A stretch of 64,000 bases of DNA from Kingdonia uniflora (Eukaryota; Streptophyta; Magnoliopsida; Ranunculales; Circaeasteraceae): assembly GCA_014058105.1 (NCBI GenBank), contig JACGCM010000679.1:558001-622000 (forward strand), in the 5' to 3' direction. The notes beneath the pieces are model-generated. The model made no database searches. It was not told the DNA's origin and saw nothing but the letters and a program-made list of their open reading frames with translations. Of this stretch, positions 23,026 through 34,889 are shown piece after piece. Position 1 is the stretch's first letter, and the number at the start of each line of letters is the position of its first letter. Both the position numbers and the translations under genes were made by a program.

Positions 23026-23761
23026 TGTAGAGGCCTAACTTCCTTCGGAGGGAAAGTTGGCTCTTACACCATGAGGTTTTATCTTCAAACAAAGGAACTC
23101 AAGTATATAACCTAGAATGCAGAAAATCAATAGACAATATACTTACGTAGAGGTCCGAATGTGACACTCTACGACATCTGATGAAGATTTTTAAGAGAGT
23201 TTTTTATTACAGATGAGTAATCGAAGGTTCGAGTACTGTGTTTTACAAAGTGATCGAAGGCAAACTGCAAAGGGGTTTGGGGGAATTTTTGTAACCCTTC
23301 CATGGTTCCCCATTTCTCCTATTTATGGAACATAGGAAGGGCTGAGTCACCAAGATTAGTTTAGATTGCAAGGGTACCATCCAGATATTCTGGCGTGGGT
23401 ATGGGCGCCAGAAATGTCGGAACTATCACTGTAACAGTTGTTGGGTCTATCTCTGCACATTTGATACTGTGGCAGTGGTTAGGCCTGTCACTGTAGCTGT
23501 AAGGACCAACAACTGCACCGTCATGTCTAGTGAGCTGGCTGTCTGTCCCGTCATACTTTGACCATGTGCGGATATGGTCGAAGTGTTTCTGCTGCGATGT
23601 AGAGTCTGTTCTCGAGGCTTATTTAGAGTCGAGGTTTCATGTCTGGATGATCTTTGGGAGGCCTCCTTGTGGACATGACTGGACTTCTAGAGGTTTGAGT
23701 AGGCTTCGTAGTGGACTTTGAGTATCTGTTTGGGGTAGAAGGCTGCGAGTAGGCTACGACA
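23026..23761 (-). mobile_element. 5' LTR of A1
   Basis: TGTAGAGGCCTAAC to GTAGGCTACGACA on the plus strand, 736 bp, matching the left LTR. The sense TATA box is near 23320-23327 (one base changed from TATAAATA). The ends form an imperfect inverted repeat of about 12 bases, longer than the plain TG...CA. Confidence 0.8.
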
Positions 23762-23766
23762 AAAAG
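23762..23766. repeat. Right target-site duplication of A1 (AAAAG)
   Basis: Identical to 10231-10235 and directly beyond the right LTR end. Confidence 0.8.
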
Positions 23767-24254
23767 CCTAACTTCTAAAATCTAAAATAATAGCTGGGGC
23801 TTGGGATGAAATTTTGATATTGAAGAAGAACTTCATCTTAATTGTAAGAATGAAATGGTTTTAAGCACATTCTCCAAATCAAACCTACGATTGAAATCCT
23901 TGATCATGAACTTGAGATTAAATCCATTAAGGTCGTAGGAGGTCGAAATAACTCGAAGGGAGATATAAATGGTTGAGGGTTTTGTAATTGGAAAGAGTGG
24001 GAGAGAGTGCGTGTGTGGTTTTGTTTGGAGATTTTTTTTTGGTGCGGAGAAGAAAGTGTGGTTTTTTTGTCGGGGGAGAAGAAGTGAAAATTTTAGTCGG
24101 GATTGGGATCTTTAAACTTTTGGCTTCACTTATTTCCTTCCCAAAAGGGTAGTCAGGTTGATAATCTCGAGGCGTCGATACTGCATCCAGACCCCTCTTT
24201 GTCTCTGGACATAAGGCAAACTTGTCTAAAGCAATAAAAACACTGCCCGTTATA

Positions 24255-24300
24255 ATAAATAGACTATGTCATAATCCCGTGCTACGCAGGAATGTCTAAG
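24255..24300 (-). mobile_element. Helitron-like 3' terminus (candidate)
   Basis: On the minus strand the hairpin CCTGCGTAGCACGGG is followed by ATTATGACATAGT. A GC-rich hairpin about ten bases before CTRR/T is the usual 3' end of plant Helitrons, though the expected C of CTAG is A here. The element body and its TC start were not located. Confidence 0.25.
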
Positions 24301-24370
24301 ATTATAACAGTAGGAAATGAATGAATAAATGAAGAAAAATGTAAGTTCTTGAGTGTATAATGACAAAATT

Positions 24371-24379
24371 TGTGTGTAT

Positions 24380-24410
<31 letters not shown>
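24371..24410. repeat. (TG)n followed by a 17-base G run
   Basis: A TGTG microsatellite runs into G at 24394-24410. Such a run may form G-quadruplex structure and its length may be affected by sequencing error. Confidence 0.8.
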
Positions 24411-24411
<1 letters not shown>

Positions 24412-27400
24412 CCAATCTGTAAGGAAAAAAAATCTTTGCGATATTCAAAATTTGTAGATGTGTTAGATCTTTAAAATGATGACATATAACACCGTGATTT
24501 AATCTTAGTGTTTAATTTCACCTACATCTTATAGACAGTCTTCAGAGTATATACCTAAACAAAAATTACAATCTATAACAATATCTAGTATCAAAAATAT
24601 AACAAACCTTTGCACCAATACAAATTCGAAAATTGAATTTCTTAGAAATACACTCATACTTTTATAAATACATGTTTATCACACTTTTTTTTTCCTTTAA
24701 CAAGCTTTTGGCAAGTAACCACTTTCGAGTTCTCGATTTCTTGCTTTACCATGTTGATTCATACTCAATGAATTTCTCCACGGTAAAGTATATCTGCACT
24801 GATAACACTCATTAGAAATCTTTCAGATTATCATTTGATATTAATGACATATATTGACATACATACGACAAAGATTAGATTATTATGTTAATATTCATAT
24901 CGCATTAGATTTAAAGATTACTTTGACATTGATAGCTCATATTACTGATAATCAAACTAAAGTTAGATTTCTAACTTGGGTTATATTTAACTCAAATGAA
25001 GAAAATAAGGATATGATGCAACCAAATTGATTTTGTAGATTTAGTATCATGGCTTCCAGATTTTGTACCTGATTTCAGGCAAGTTTATAAATGATGCACG
25101 ACATAACTAAGGCCGATCATGTAAAATCAGGTCTGTAATCTAGATTTTCATTTGAGTGCCCCACATAATCAAGAGTTGCTCAAAACTATGTGCCTAGTAA
25201 TTACTAATGTTCCCTAAACTTTAAAGGAGGCGGAAACTAAATAATAAAGCTCGTTTCATAAGTATCCAACTCCAAAAGGCTGTGCTTATCAAAGGCACCA
25301 TAATTACCTAAATAAAATTAATACAATATATGCTTATTAATGTAGAATTAACTATTTCACAATAAAAAAAAGAGTAGTAATCTACTTATAACCTAATACC
25401 GAAATTATTTCATGGTAAGGCCAATAAGTCTTCTAAAAATAATAGCAAGAACAAATGAATGTGTGGAAAATAAAGAGGTGGGAGTAAGAAATAGATCTAA
25501 TAAGGAAGGATAAGGTTATCCTCTAGGAAATAGCGAGGGGACCAATTAACACTACACATGAAGCTAGAGATTCATATATTAGTACTCATGGACTTCATTT
25601 TAAGACAAAAACTGATTTAAGAGATCAAAATAATTTTACCCAATTGAAAATTGATTATTAATTATTTATTTTGCCAATATCAGATCAACATATACTAATA
25701 TTTCAGTTCCCTTGATCGAAGATTGACTTATTACAATGAACATAATTAGTTTGTTTGCTACATATTCAATAGAAATTCCAAGAACTGTGTTTTGGGTGAT
25801 AGAGCGAGAGAGGGCATGTCATAAAGAATTTATCTTGCTGCAATGATTCGTTAAGAGGCATCACAGAATCTCGTTAGGAAAAGTAAAGAAAAAATTGATG
25901 ATGATTTAATACAGATCGGATTTCAGATTTCAAAGTTTTAATATGAGAGAGAAAAAAGAAGTGAGAGAGAGTGAGGTGTAGTCCAACAGTCAGAGGGAAT
26001 TAAGTGCTAGAGAGAAGAGAGAGTGACAGAGATACTTTGCTTGGACAAAGGGGAGGCTTTTATTTATTTATTTGTTTATTTTCTTTTAGTTTTAGGCATT
26101 TATCAGTTTGGGAGCTGAAAGGGTTAAGTTAATATGCTTTGAATCAACTCATTGGATAAGTGTTTAGTGCTATCTTTTTGTGATGCCAATATCAGCACTC
26201 AAAGTTCAAGAAAAAAAAAAGATGAAGAAGTGGAATATTTGATATGCATTTTACATTGCCTGAGATTTAAAAATGAATGATGCATCATGAATTGTAGTAG
26301 ATCATGAAAAAATTACAGTAAAAAACAAAAATTTATATAGTGATATAGTGAAGGGAGAGTGAAACTGTAGTGAGATTAATAGGAAAATGATGCAATAAAA
26401 ATATCCTACTTATATAGCTGTATATGATGTTCAAATGCACCTTCAATACCTTTGCTCTTTTCTGGCCTGAATTTTGTGATTCTCTTCATAAGCTAGAACC
26501 CTGAAACCCCGAAAAGTAAAGATGGGAGAGAAGTACTTGCATCCAAGGATTAACAGATGGCTGTTATGGATCTATAAATAAAAATATACCAACAATAAGT
26601 TAGACGAAAAATATATTTAAGCATTTGGAGTACGAAAAGATAAGAAACGTGAAATGAAAATAAATAATGACGTCAGGAGACTGTCGCTCTTTTCCATTCT
26701 TCATTCACAAAAACAATTTAAAGCCTCCTTTAGAAGAAAAAAATAGAAAATCATGAATTATAATCCCAGCTAAAATTAGATATCCATGAAAGTTAATGAT
26801 TCATGAAAATAGTCTCCTATAATTGAAACCCAAGCAATCAAGTCTATAATGTTACTTAAACTACGGTCTTCTGACTCCTGTAATCAATTTCATAAATGCA
26901 AGGGTATGTTCTTCACATTCAATTTATCTACAATTTTATATTTCCGATTGCAAATTTGCTAAATTACATCAATAATACACAGAAAAGAGTAGAAAATAGA
27001 GAGCATACCCACCAATTTTCATAAAAAGAAGTGGGGCGATTTCCTAGAAGGATTGTTGCAAGTTATAGTGTAATTAGATCACTTTATAAAAGAATGAAGC
27101 TAAAGATCATATATGTTAAATTTAAAAAGGAGCCCATTAAGTACCTTATTTTATGGAGATAAGGATGTGAGTGAGCTTCAACTTCCATTGTATTCTGTAG
27201 AATTAAAACAAATAATCTGTATTAGAAACCTAATTTTGGCCATGAACCTGTCAGATACGAAGTGGGAAAGATGAAAAAAAATGGTATATGGGTTTTTGAA
27301 TTAGGGATCTTAGAAATAAACCTAATAAAAATGAATTCTAATATACTCGATTTCATATTGGTAAGGATTCAAATTAAGGGCTAACTTGAGAGAGAGATAG

Positions 27401-27687
27401 GGATAACAAGATGAAGTCGATGGAAGAGAAAGAGATGCATTTGAGCTTTAGGGGGTTTTCCATAGAATTGAAAGAGAGGTAGAGGTTCTCCATATTTAAG
27501 TTAAAATTAAAGAGTAAATTGTGGGGGTTTCAGAATTAATGGAGAGAAGATAGTTAATTAGCATTAAGTATTGACTAATGGGGGTTTAGAGAGAAAGGGG
27601 GTTTAGAGAAACTGCTTAAAAACCTCTTTTTCTCTAATAAGTTTACCTTAATTACATTGTGAATAAAGACTTAATAATGAAATTGCG

Positions 27688-27768
27688 CTGCCACGTAGGA
27701 CAAACGAAGCCACGCGGGATAATCATCTTCACCACGAGGGACAATCACTGCCACATAGGACAAAACTG
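27688..27768. repeat. Short tandem repeat, about 20-22 bp unit
   Basis: Four diverged units of the type CTGCCACGTAGGACAAAC follow each other. No coding role is seen. Confidence 0.5.
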
Positions 27769-27815
27769 AGATTTATAATATAGGCTAGTTGTACCCATGG
27801 CACACCACGGCTGCA
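27765..27815 (-). mobile_element. Helitron-like 3' terminus (second candidate)
   Basis: On the minus strand CCGTGGTGTGCCATGGG is followed by TACAACTAG, which fits hairpin plus CTAG. The next base is C where T is usual. It resembles the candidate near 24255-24300 (TATAATA-x-GCTA and CCC-x2-GGC context), so the two may belong to one family. Confidence 0.3.
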
Positions 27816-28193
27816 CTTGTCCTTTGATAATACTTTGCGTGCTGATGTAACTCTAAAAAAGTATACCAAGGTTATACACTCATAGTTCGCCAAAGATTGA
27901 AGTTTTCCTAGATTACACTAGATATGCCATCAGTATCATAAACACATTTTGATGCCTAAGTGAAGAAGGTAATAGGTGTTTTTGTGTCCCTTACCCTACT
28001 CATAATATACACATTTTGATGGGAGATAAACATTTTCATTTTAAAAATTTATCTTGTAAATTTCATTTTTTTTACGTAAGAAAGAAATCATAGTTAAATC
28101 TCATTAATTTTTCTATTTTGATGTAGTAGTGTTCTTTCAAAGTTTCTATGCACATCTTCGTCAATCAAATACATTAACTTTCTTCATCCATTC

Positions 28194-28776
28194 TATAGGT
28201 ACCTATCCCTCGACTTAGTCCAAATTCGAACTCCCTTAATATCAGACTCACGCATTATTTACGCGACATGTACAGTCAGCATTGACACCTAGACCATGAA
28301 CTGATAAAGAACATGGATCGAGCACTACAATAAAGTATGAACAAATCAAAGACTCATGTCTCCCACGAACTTACAGTTATACATTCAACTACAACTTACC
28401 TCATTATCCAGAGAACGTACTTCTACACGATAATGAACTGCAGGTAAGGTCTATATAATAAAAAAGTTCCAGAGGCGATAAGGACCAGATTCTCCAGATT
28501 CTAATACAGGAATTTCTAGATTCTAAACATTACAAAAGTTCATATTTCAAGATCAAGCATTTCTAGTTTGAGAGATCACTTGTGATAAGATATCAACCTT
28601 AAGCAATAAAATTTACAGTTACTAAACCCTTAACTCGAGGTCATGGTTTTTTTTTTTAACTATTTAAAGGTTTTCCACGCTAAATCACCTGTGCCATTTC
28701 TTATATTACACTAATTTTTGTCACAGGTACATTTAGAGTAAGATATAATTTCAAACTACAGAATTAGGCTACTACA
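28194..28776 (+). mobile_element. 5' LTR of C1
   Basis: 583 bp from TATAGGTACCTATCCCTCGA to GAATTAGGCTACTACA. The D LTR at 56309-56921 is its relative in reverse (TGTAGGGGATTATCCCTCGA start on the minus strand), which fixes both ends. CATTC (28189-28193) would be the left target duplication; the partner is lost. Confidence 0.7.
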
Positions 28777-28794
28777 TTTGGCACCTTCTGAGGG
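28777..28794 (+). promoter_or_regulatory. Primer-binding site of C1
   Basis: TTTGGCACCTTCTGAGGG follows the LTR end. TGG can pair with a tRNA CCA end; it differs from the A-family TTTGGCGCCGTCTG site, so a different tRNA may be used. Confidence 0.6.
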
Positions 28795-28855
28795 AAAGAA
28801 AACATTTTCCACGATATCCTAAGGTATACATTTACTCCACTATCCATTTTCAATC

Positions 28856-30087
28856 ATTGCCACTTCCAAGCAACCAACAACAGGAGTCCAGCTCGATCTA
28901 TTAGTTGAGCTAGAATAGCTTGCTGAACTACAGGCAAATCACTACGCTGAGATAGAAAAACGTAATGAGCTCGAATGTCAGTTAACTCTTGACCGTGAGC
29001 TCCTGGACAAAGTGATCAAAAGTGAGCGTCAAACTTGTTTAATAGCATTCAAGAGACATGAAGAGCAGATGACAACTATATAGACCGCATTGTAAGCTTT
29101 GGAGAATACTCAATAGGCTCCCCATACGAGAGATCGTGATCAAGTTTAAGAGAACTCCCGAGTTTCTACACGAGAAAGATTAGGATCTCGAGGAACAACC
29201 AACAAAGCTATTTCAAGAAATTTTTAGCATGAACCTATAACTTTAATTTATTTGGGCAGTCTAATATCAGCAGAGGTCTCCGGCCTTCCAAGCGTCAAGA
29301 GGAGGAACAGCGACCTCAACCCCATATTCCAGCACGTGAACGCTTGAGCGAGGGTGCCAATACTCATAATCCTCGGCTAGCTTTTTAAGTCACTCAGGTA
29401 ATATGATATTACATCATACAAGAACACATGGATCAACGTATCAAGGAGTTAATTGAAACTCAAACTCTAGGTAATAAAAATAATTTCACCAAGTTGTAAG
29501 GTAGTCTGATTGCCAAAGAGTTATTTGATATGGAATACCAATAGGTTTTCATAATCTAATAATACATAAATACAAGGGTACAGATCCGAAGGAGCACATT
29601 TAGTAATTCCATGATTTATTGGGATTGTACTCAAATCTCAACCATATTCTTTGTCATCTTTTCACAACAAGTCTACAGGGAGAACTGCTGCGGTGGTTCC
29701 ATTCTCTACCTGAATACTCCATCTTTATATTCGACCAACTATAGAAGAATTTTGCCAAGGCTTATGCTCACAATAAAAACAAGGAAGAAAATTTATATTA
29801 TCTTATTTGTCTCAAACAGTCACAAGGAGAGAAGCTCATGGTCTATGCAAAGAAGTTTCTGGAGCTCACGTGAAAAGTCGATAATCTTGATCAAAAAACA
29901 ACCATTTCTGCTTTTATAAATGCAGTGCAACTCGATTGCAAAGCAAATGAGCATCTCCTTTTAAACAAACCCATGACCTTGGAGGATATGATCACCAAGG
30001 TCAATGGGTATGTCGACCTGGAAAGGACGATGACCAAAATACATAAATCTACTAAATCCGTCCTCACTACTAAAGGTTAAAATACTA
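28856..30087 (+). pseudogene. gag of C1, interrupted by B
   Basis: The frame starts at ATT where ATG is expected and reads ATSKQPTTGVQLDLLVELE, then a helical EIEKRNELECQL segment with stops. The core around 29570-29900 has YKGTDPKEHI, ELLRWFHSLPEYSI and EKLMVYAKKFLELT, the typical gypsy Gag Trp block. It reaches MTLEDMITKVNGYVDLER, equivalent to TLEEMLSKVNGYIDLER of A2, and is then cut by the B LTR at 30093. The zinc knuckle is missing. At least eight stops or shifts. Confidence 0.7.
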
Positions 30088-30092
30088 AATGC
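30088..30092. repeat. AATGC flanking the left end of B
   Basis: These five bases of C1 gag precede the first B LTR and would be the left target duplication. The right end of B is deleted, so the partner copy cannot be seen. Confidence 0.3.
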
Positions 30093-30766
30093 TGTAGGGG
30101 CCAAGTTTCATAGGAGGGGAAACTAGCTTTTACACCAAAGGGTCTTCTTCGACTAGGGGCTTATACAAGTATCTAAGACATCAGTGTATTAACAAACTTG
30201 CATGGAGTCCTAGAATGGGCTGCTCCACGATCTTTAGTGAGGATTTTAATGGTTGATGATATATATCGAGTTTAGATGACAGATCGAATAGAGGTTGGTT
30301 ATAGAGCAGTCAAAGTTAATCTTGAAGGCTTGATGGGAGATATTTTTCTAGCCCCTTCATAGTTCCTCCTCCCTCCTATTTATAGGATATAGAAAGGGCC
30401 GAGTCACCGTGGGTTGTCAGATTACATGTACATCCTTTGGGGACAACTGTTCTGTACTTAAAGCCAATTCTGACAATGTAGCTATCAGGCAGCTAATTTC
30501 ACTATTTGTTCTAGTGAGTTGGTTGTCAGTCGTGTCTGCCTTCAGTCATATATTACCATGGTCAAAGTCTCTCCGTAACTAATGCTAAGTTCTGATGCTG
30601 GCCATTTGTCTTCAGTTTCGACTATAACATCTTCGAGCATTCGATAGATGCCGGAAGGTTTTGAAGACTTATTTACTGTCTTGCTGGGCTTCAAGTCCCA
30701 AGATAGGCTTTGATGTAGCCTTTGAATATTTGATTGGTGCTAGAAGGCTACTAGTAGGTTACTACA
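30093..30766 (-). mobile_element. Left LTR of B (3' LTR)
   Basis: TGTAGGGGCCAAG to GTAGGTTACTACA, 674 bp. The sense TATA box TATAAATA is on the minus strand at 30377-30384. It resembles the A LTR in layout (GCTCTTACACC near the start, GGGCTGAGTCACC in the middle) but is a separate family. Confidence 0.8.
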
Positions 30767-30785
30767 TTCGCCCCATCTTAGCAGG
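30767..30785 (-). promoter_or_regulatory. Polypurine tract of B (first copy)
   Basis: The reverse complement of TTCGCCCCATCTTAGCAGG abuts the LTR; one transition breaks the purine run compared with the A1 tract. Confidence 0.6.
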
Positions 30786-30948
30786 GGACTCGAAAATTGG
30801 TGTAGATGACGCGTTCTGAGAAAATCGGTTAGGCATGGGAAGTTGAAGAATTGACTAGTTGATTGTGGGCAGTTCCGAGGAAAGTAATTAAGGAGAGTAA
30901 TTAATGTATGCTATCAATAAGGGGGTAATAAATACCCTTAATCGTGGA

Positions 30949-30956
30949 ATAAATAT
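30949..30956 (+). promoter_or_regulatory. Damaged TATA box of gene S (B, first copy)
   Basis: AATAAATA sits where the second copy has TATAAATA (42222-42229), 66 bp before the S start. The first T is changed. Confidence 0.45.
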
Positions 30957-31014
30957 GGGTTATTAGGGGGAAAATTTTCATATTCTTCATTTTCTTCCTT
31001 GAGTAAACTAAACC

Positions 31015-31338
31015 ATGGAAACTACACCAAACACACAGTACCACAAAAGGATGAAGGTGAGGGATCGCTGTATTGAAGAGAAGATAAGGGTCTTGAAGGA
31101 GAAATTCTTTGGAGACCAGGGATTAGATGTGGTACTGCCAGACTTGGTTGAGCTGGAGCCGGGGATGGCTATCTGTGGGTACCCGCACGAGCACTGGTAG
31201 AGGGTGATACAGTGGCTGGGTTCGAGCGTCAGTAACCGATACTACCTATTGGAAAGCCTAGTAGAAAACCAGATGGATGCTGAGAACGCGGTCGAGGATG
31301 AGGCAGGGCTCTGCAAAAACTGCCCCGTATGTAAATAG
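31015..31338 (+). pseudogene. Antisense gene S (B, first copy), one stop
   Basis: Starts METTPNTQYHKRMK and contains LKEKFFGDQGLD, LPDLVELEPGM and the H-x-W motif. The second Trp of the HWW pair is a stop at 31198-31200. The frame then continues through MDAENAVEDEAGLCKNCPVCK to the natural end. The second copy at 42289 is the same length and open. The paired Cys at the C-terminus (CKNCPVC) could bind a metal but is reduced in the other copy. Function unknown. Confidence 0.65.
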
Positions 31339-32156
31339 GGGGCTTCAACGTGGTGGTGGGAGTGTAGAGGGCTTTTGTTGTTGTTTTAGTTTTTATTGAT
31401 GTTGGTGTTACTCTTTCTTTCTCTCTTTATGTTGACGCGATGGCCATTTTGTTTATGAATAAATAAACATGTTTGTCGGAGTAAGATAGTAGAAGCATGT
31501 AGGGGGTCGTCGATGATGATAATTTTGGCACGGTGGTAACTATAGAACTTCAAACTTAAGTAATGAGCACGAGTAAAAAGTGGTAAGAAACTTGGGTTCT
31601 GACATAGAACAAAAAATACTAACCGAAGGTTCGAGAACCTGTATGTACCTACGATGGGATATGATAGAATGTAGATGATAGTTCGAAAATGAAAGCATGA
31701 TAGGGATTGAAAATTTCTGTTGTCGAAGGCATGGGTACTTTGACTGCAAAATTTGACAGCCATAATAGTAGACATGTCAGAGGTGGTACTGTTCCTAGGG
31801 CAATGCGCCGCTGCAGGTCATTATGATTTTTTCTCGGGGTATGGGAAAGAGGTAGAGGTGACACGTAGGTTTGAGTTGAATGCCTCGGGCAGTGTGCTAG
31901 AAGGTTTGAGAGGTATAGAAAAGGCATTACTTGATGTGAGCGTGTGATACATACGTGGGTGCAAGTGAGGGCAATATTGTCAAGACACATCTCAGCCGAA
32001 AGATAAGGGGGATTGGAGGAGTGGTAATGATGGTGAGTGGGGGAAAAAGAGGCGGTTTTATTTTTCTAGGGTAGTATTTAATGAGGTGATAAAGAGATTC
32101 ACTATTCCCAAACAGTAAATCAAAGAGAGAACAAAGGAGGAATAGGGGAAAAGCAT
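31339..32156 (+). other. 3' region of S and upstream region of L (B, first copy)
   Basis: T/G-rich sequence leads to AATAAATAAA at 31458-31467, a plausible poly(A) signal for gene S. The rest has no gene I can support; the 64-codon frame 31753-31947 recurs with changes at 43015-43227, which only reflects the duplication. A TATA-like TATTTAATG at about 32075 precedes gene L. Confidence 0.4.
31458..31467 (+). terminator. Possible poly(A) signal of gene S (B, first copy)
   Basis: AATAAATAAA about 120 bp after the S stop codon follows a T/G-rich run. Plant signals are loose, so this is suggestive only. Confidence 0.35.
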
Positions 32157-34657
32157 ACGCCATTGTTACGGTTGAGCTTACTGGAGAGGAGAGAAGAACA
32201 CCACGTTGTTGCTCAACTACTCTACTGTTTCTCCTTCTGTATTTGTGTTTTGTTTATATGGTGGGGTAAGTGCTGTTAGGTTTTATGTTTATAATGGCGT
32301 AACCGCGGATGGGGGTATCCCATTCAGTTGGAAATCCGGTCAAGTGGTAAATTGGGAGGAGTTAGGGGGTGATTGGGGATGTGGTCGAACATTTGACTAT
32401 AGTTTGGTCGCTTTGGGGAGGGTAGATAGTATTATGATATCAAAACTTGATACTCAAATATATCAAGCTAATGTTGTGCCTCTTCTTCTGTAGGGTATAT
32501 TGCATACCCGTCAAGCTTTTAGGATGAGGCTAATAGATGAGGAGGATGAAGTAAACGAAATGACTGAGTCTGATTGAGGTCAAGGGGGTATGAGAAGCGA
32601 TATAGAAGTGCTAAAAATTACTTTAGATTCCCCGTTGGCCGTGGTAGTTCCAGTTGTTAAAGTTTTGACTAGGAACTATCGTAGGGCTCAAATAGTCGGA
32701 GAGAGTGACGAAAAAGGAAATTAGGAGGGAGTGGGGATGGGAAACGAAGGTGTTGTCGAACCTTCGGGTGATGAGAGGGAGGAAGGGGTAGAGGAGGAGA
32801 GTGACAATAAGGAGGATACTGATAATTCAGGGATAACTCTGGGGCCAGTCTCGGCTCAAGAAAAAGTGAGGCTGGATCGATTCATGGTGAAACACAGGTT
32901 GTCGGAGGTGTGTGTTATTCTTGTGCCAGTAGGGGCTGATTACACATTTAAGGATTCCCCTATGGAGGGGATTATGGCATTCAGAGGCCAGAATTGCCTA
33001 GGGATGCAACTCCCCCTTTGAATGATGGTGAAGCATGTATTAAATTTTTAGGATGTTGCTCCTTGCCAGATGAATGGAAATTTTTATGAGATGATGAGAG
33101 TTGTCAAAGGGATAAATATGGAATTGCTGTGTGAAGGGAAGGGTTTGATCGAGTGGTTCAGCATTGTGTTGTTCTACTCAAGGAAAGCGAATAAGAAGGC
33201 AGATATGTATCACAATCAATGCCATACAGACAAACCATGGTTATTTGACATGTGTTCGACTGGGCGTGGGTGGGATAAGGATTTGGTGGTGGTGAGGGGT
33301 AATTATGAGAATGCAGAGGGGGAGGAGGGACATAAGCTAAAACATCGGTTGTATAATGCAAGTAAGTTGTTAGTCGAAGGCTATTTATTATGCTGTTCGA
33401 ATAGACTATTGAACTTGTTTTTATTGCTTTGCCGAACCTAGCAACAATACATTGCAGAACCCAAGAAGGTATATTGACGAGCTGGTCTTCCAGGACAAAG
33501 AGTGGGTAAATTGGGTATTTGGTAAGTTGGGTATTGTAAGGAGGAGGGAGAAGATGATAGACACGTTGCTGAGAGATGCACCTGTTGCTGCTGGTCAATC
33601 AAAGAAGATAATAGAAGTAAGTTTGTCGACGAGGGCAGGTGAAATGGATTGTGAAAATCTGACTCGTAAGTCGAGCTTTGTGACCGTACGATTGAGTGTG
33701 CCTGAGGCTATTCCCAAGTTATTATGGCAGACTAACAAGGTTAAGGGCAAGGTCACTAATGAAGCTTTAACAATTCAACAAACAAAGACTACTCTGCGGA
33801 AAAGGCCTCATGGGCAAGTGGCTGATGATGAAGATAATTCAGTTGAAGTGAGGCGACGCGAGGTTGAACTTGGGGAGCAGGCCCAAGAAGCGGCAGAGTC
33901 GATGGCCACTCTCTACGGCATGAACCCAGATGAAGCGGGGAAGCAAATGAGCAAGGCTCTTCACCAGGTAAGTGTTTATGAAATTCTAAAATTTTGAAGT
34001 TAAAATTATTCTTAAGAACTACTAATGAGTCAAATATTCGTACAGGTAAATGCTTGGACGATAGCTTTTAACAAAGCCCATAAGGTATCGAGTAAAAAGC
34101 TAAAGCAGGCAAAAGATAGCCTGGAGCTCGCACAGGGGACCATTATGTTGCTAGAGACCCAGGTCAATGTGTTAGGATGAGAGAAGTTGCAGATTTGAGC
34201 CGATGCTGCGAGGGAAGTTGAAGCTGTGATTGCCAACAGTGATCAAACACGAGCAATGTTGGAGGCAAAGCTGGCTGAGAAAGATAAGCAGCTGCAGAAC
34301 AACAAAGCGTGTTTCCAGGTACAGTATGACGAGGAGTGTTATAAGACCACAGCCCTAAAGAAATTTATAGATCGGTTGGATTATGATCCAGAGACCTCCG
34401 AGTTCTATCCCCCAGAAGAGCGTGTTTTCAAAGATGAAGCATAGACAAAGGGGGTAGAGGTGGACCCTATAAGGGGAGGTCCTAGGGATGCTGTAGCTGA
34501 TTCCGCAGTCGAAGGGGATGGTGCTGGAAATGTGGAAGGGGGTTTTACAAGCGAAGGTGTTGCTGATGTTTTGGGAATGAACCCTGTTATTAAATTCAGT
34601 GTAGGTGTTGCTGTTGAAGGGCATGTAGAAGGTGTGAGTGTGTCCCATGCTATGTAA
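32157..34657 (+). pseudogene. Antisense gene L (B, first copy): Transposase_28-like plus coiled coil
   Basis: The start codon is ACG where the second copy has ATG, and the exon 1 end with its donor is deleted. Exon 2 begins after the acceptor TTCTGTAG at 32493. It contains acidic EEESDNKEDTDNS, EKVRLDRFMVKHRLSE, an LGMQLPL motif, QMNGNFYEMMRVVKGIN (about 33060-33110) and LFDMCSTGRGWDKDLVVV (about 33241-33294), then a basic linker (KRPHGQVADDEDN). Intron 2 is 33968-34045 (CAG|GTAAGT ... TACAG). Exon 3 encodes a coiled coil (NKAHKVSSKKLKQAKDS, LEAKLAEKDKQLQN) and a Gly/Val-rich tail ending at 34657. Several stops and shifts. Function unknown. Confidence 0.65.
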
Positions 34658-34889
34658 GTTGTAGGAGGTATATCTTTGGCTTCTGCTGATTGTAATGAAC
34701 TTTCTTTCTCTTAAATTGCTGGTACATTGAATTCGAAAAATTATGTATTTGATATGTAGAATTTAAACCATGAGTAATGTAGTTAAACTTGACCTGCTGG
34801 TATGCTTTTGGCTTGAATTGCTGGTATGTCTGTATGCTTGTACCTTTGTATTATAATAGAAGTATAAAATGCACCACTCTGGTTTGCTC

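Larger units (their letters stand above)
10236..23761 (-). mobile_element. A1: structurally complete Tat-like Ty3/gypsy element, - strand
   Basis: Two LTRs of 730 and 736 bp, a PPT beside the left one, a PBS beside the right one and a matching AAAAG duplication define a 13.5-kb element. On its own strand the order is 5' LTR, PBS, gag, pol, about 190-bp tandem repeats, then antisense genes L and S (reading + in this window), PPT and 3' LTR. The LTRs differ at very roughly one base in seven or eight by eye, so the insertion is old. gag-pol has several stops, so it is not autonomous now. Confidence 0.85.
23767..28193. other. AT-rich non-element DNA between A1 and C1
   Basis: No frame longer than about 60 codons and no pol or LTR motif is seen. 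On the minus strand about 24150-23900 is a CT/CA-rich run resembling a plant 5' leader, followed by short Met frames that stop quickly. It continues the sequence left of A1 (9548-10230). It contains the G tract at 24371, two Helitron-like hairpins (near 24255-24300 and 27765-27815) and a short repeat at 27688-27768. Purine runs of GAGAGAG type occur near 25950-26040 and 27390-27480. Confidence 0.4.

Noticed and set aside
22384..23115. Plus-strand frames opposite A1 gag
   Set aside because: They are reverse-strand shadows of gag; the matching regions in B and A2 give different proteins.
24633..24815. 60-codon frame in the A1-C1 interval
   Set aside because: AT-rich, no similarity to other parts, no codon structure, length expected by chance.
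31753..31947. 64-codon frame repeated at 43015-43227 in the second B copy
   Set aside because: The two are copies of one spacer through the B duplication; no equivalent exists in A1, C1 or E1.
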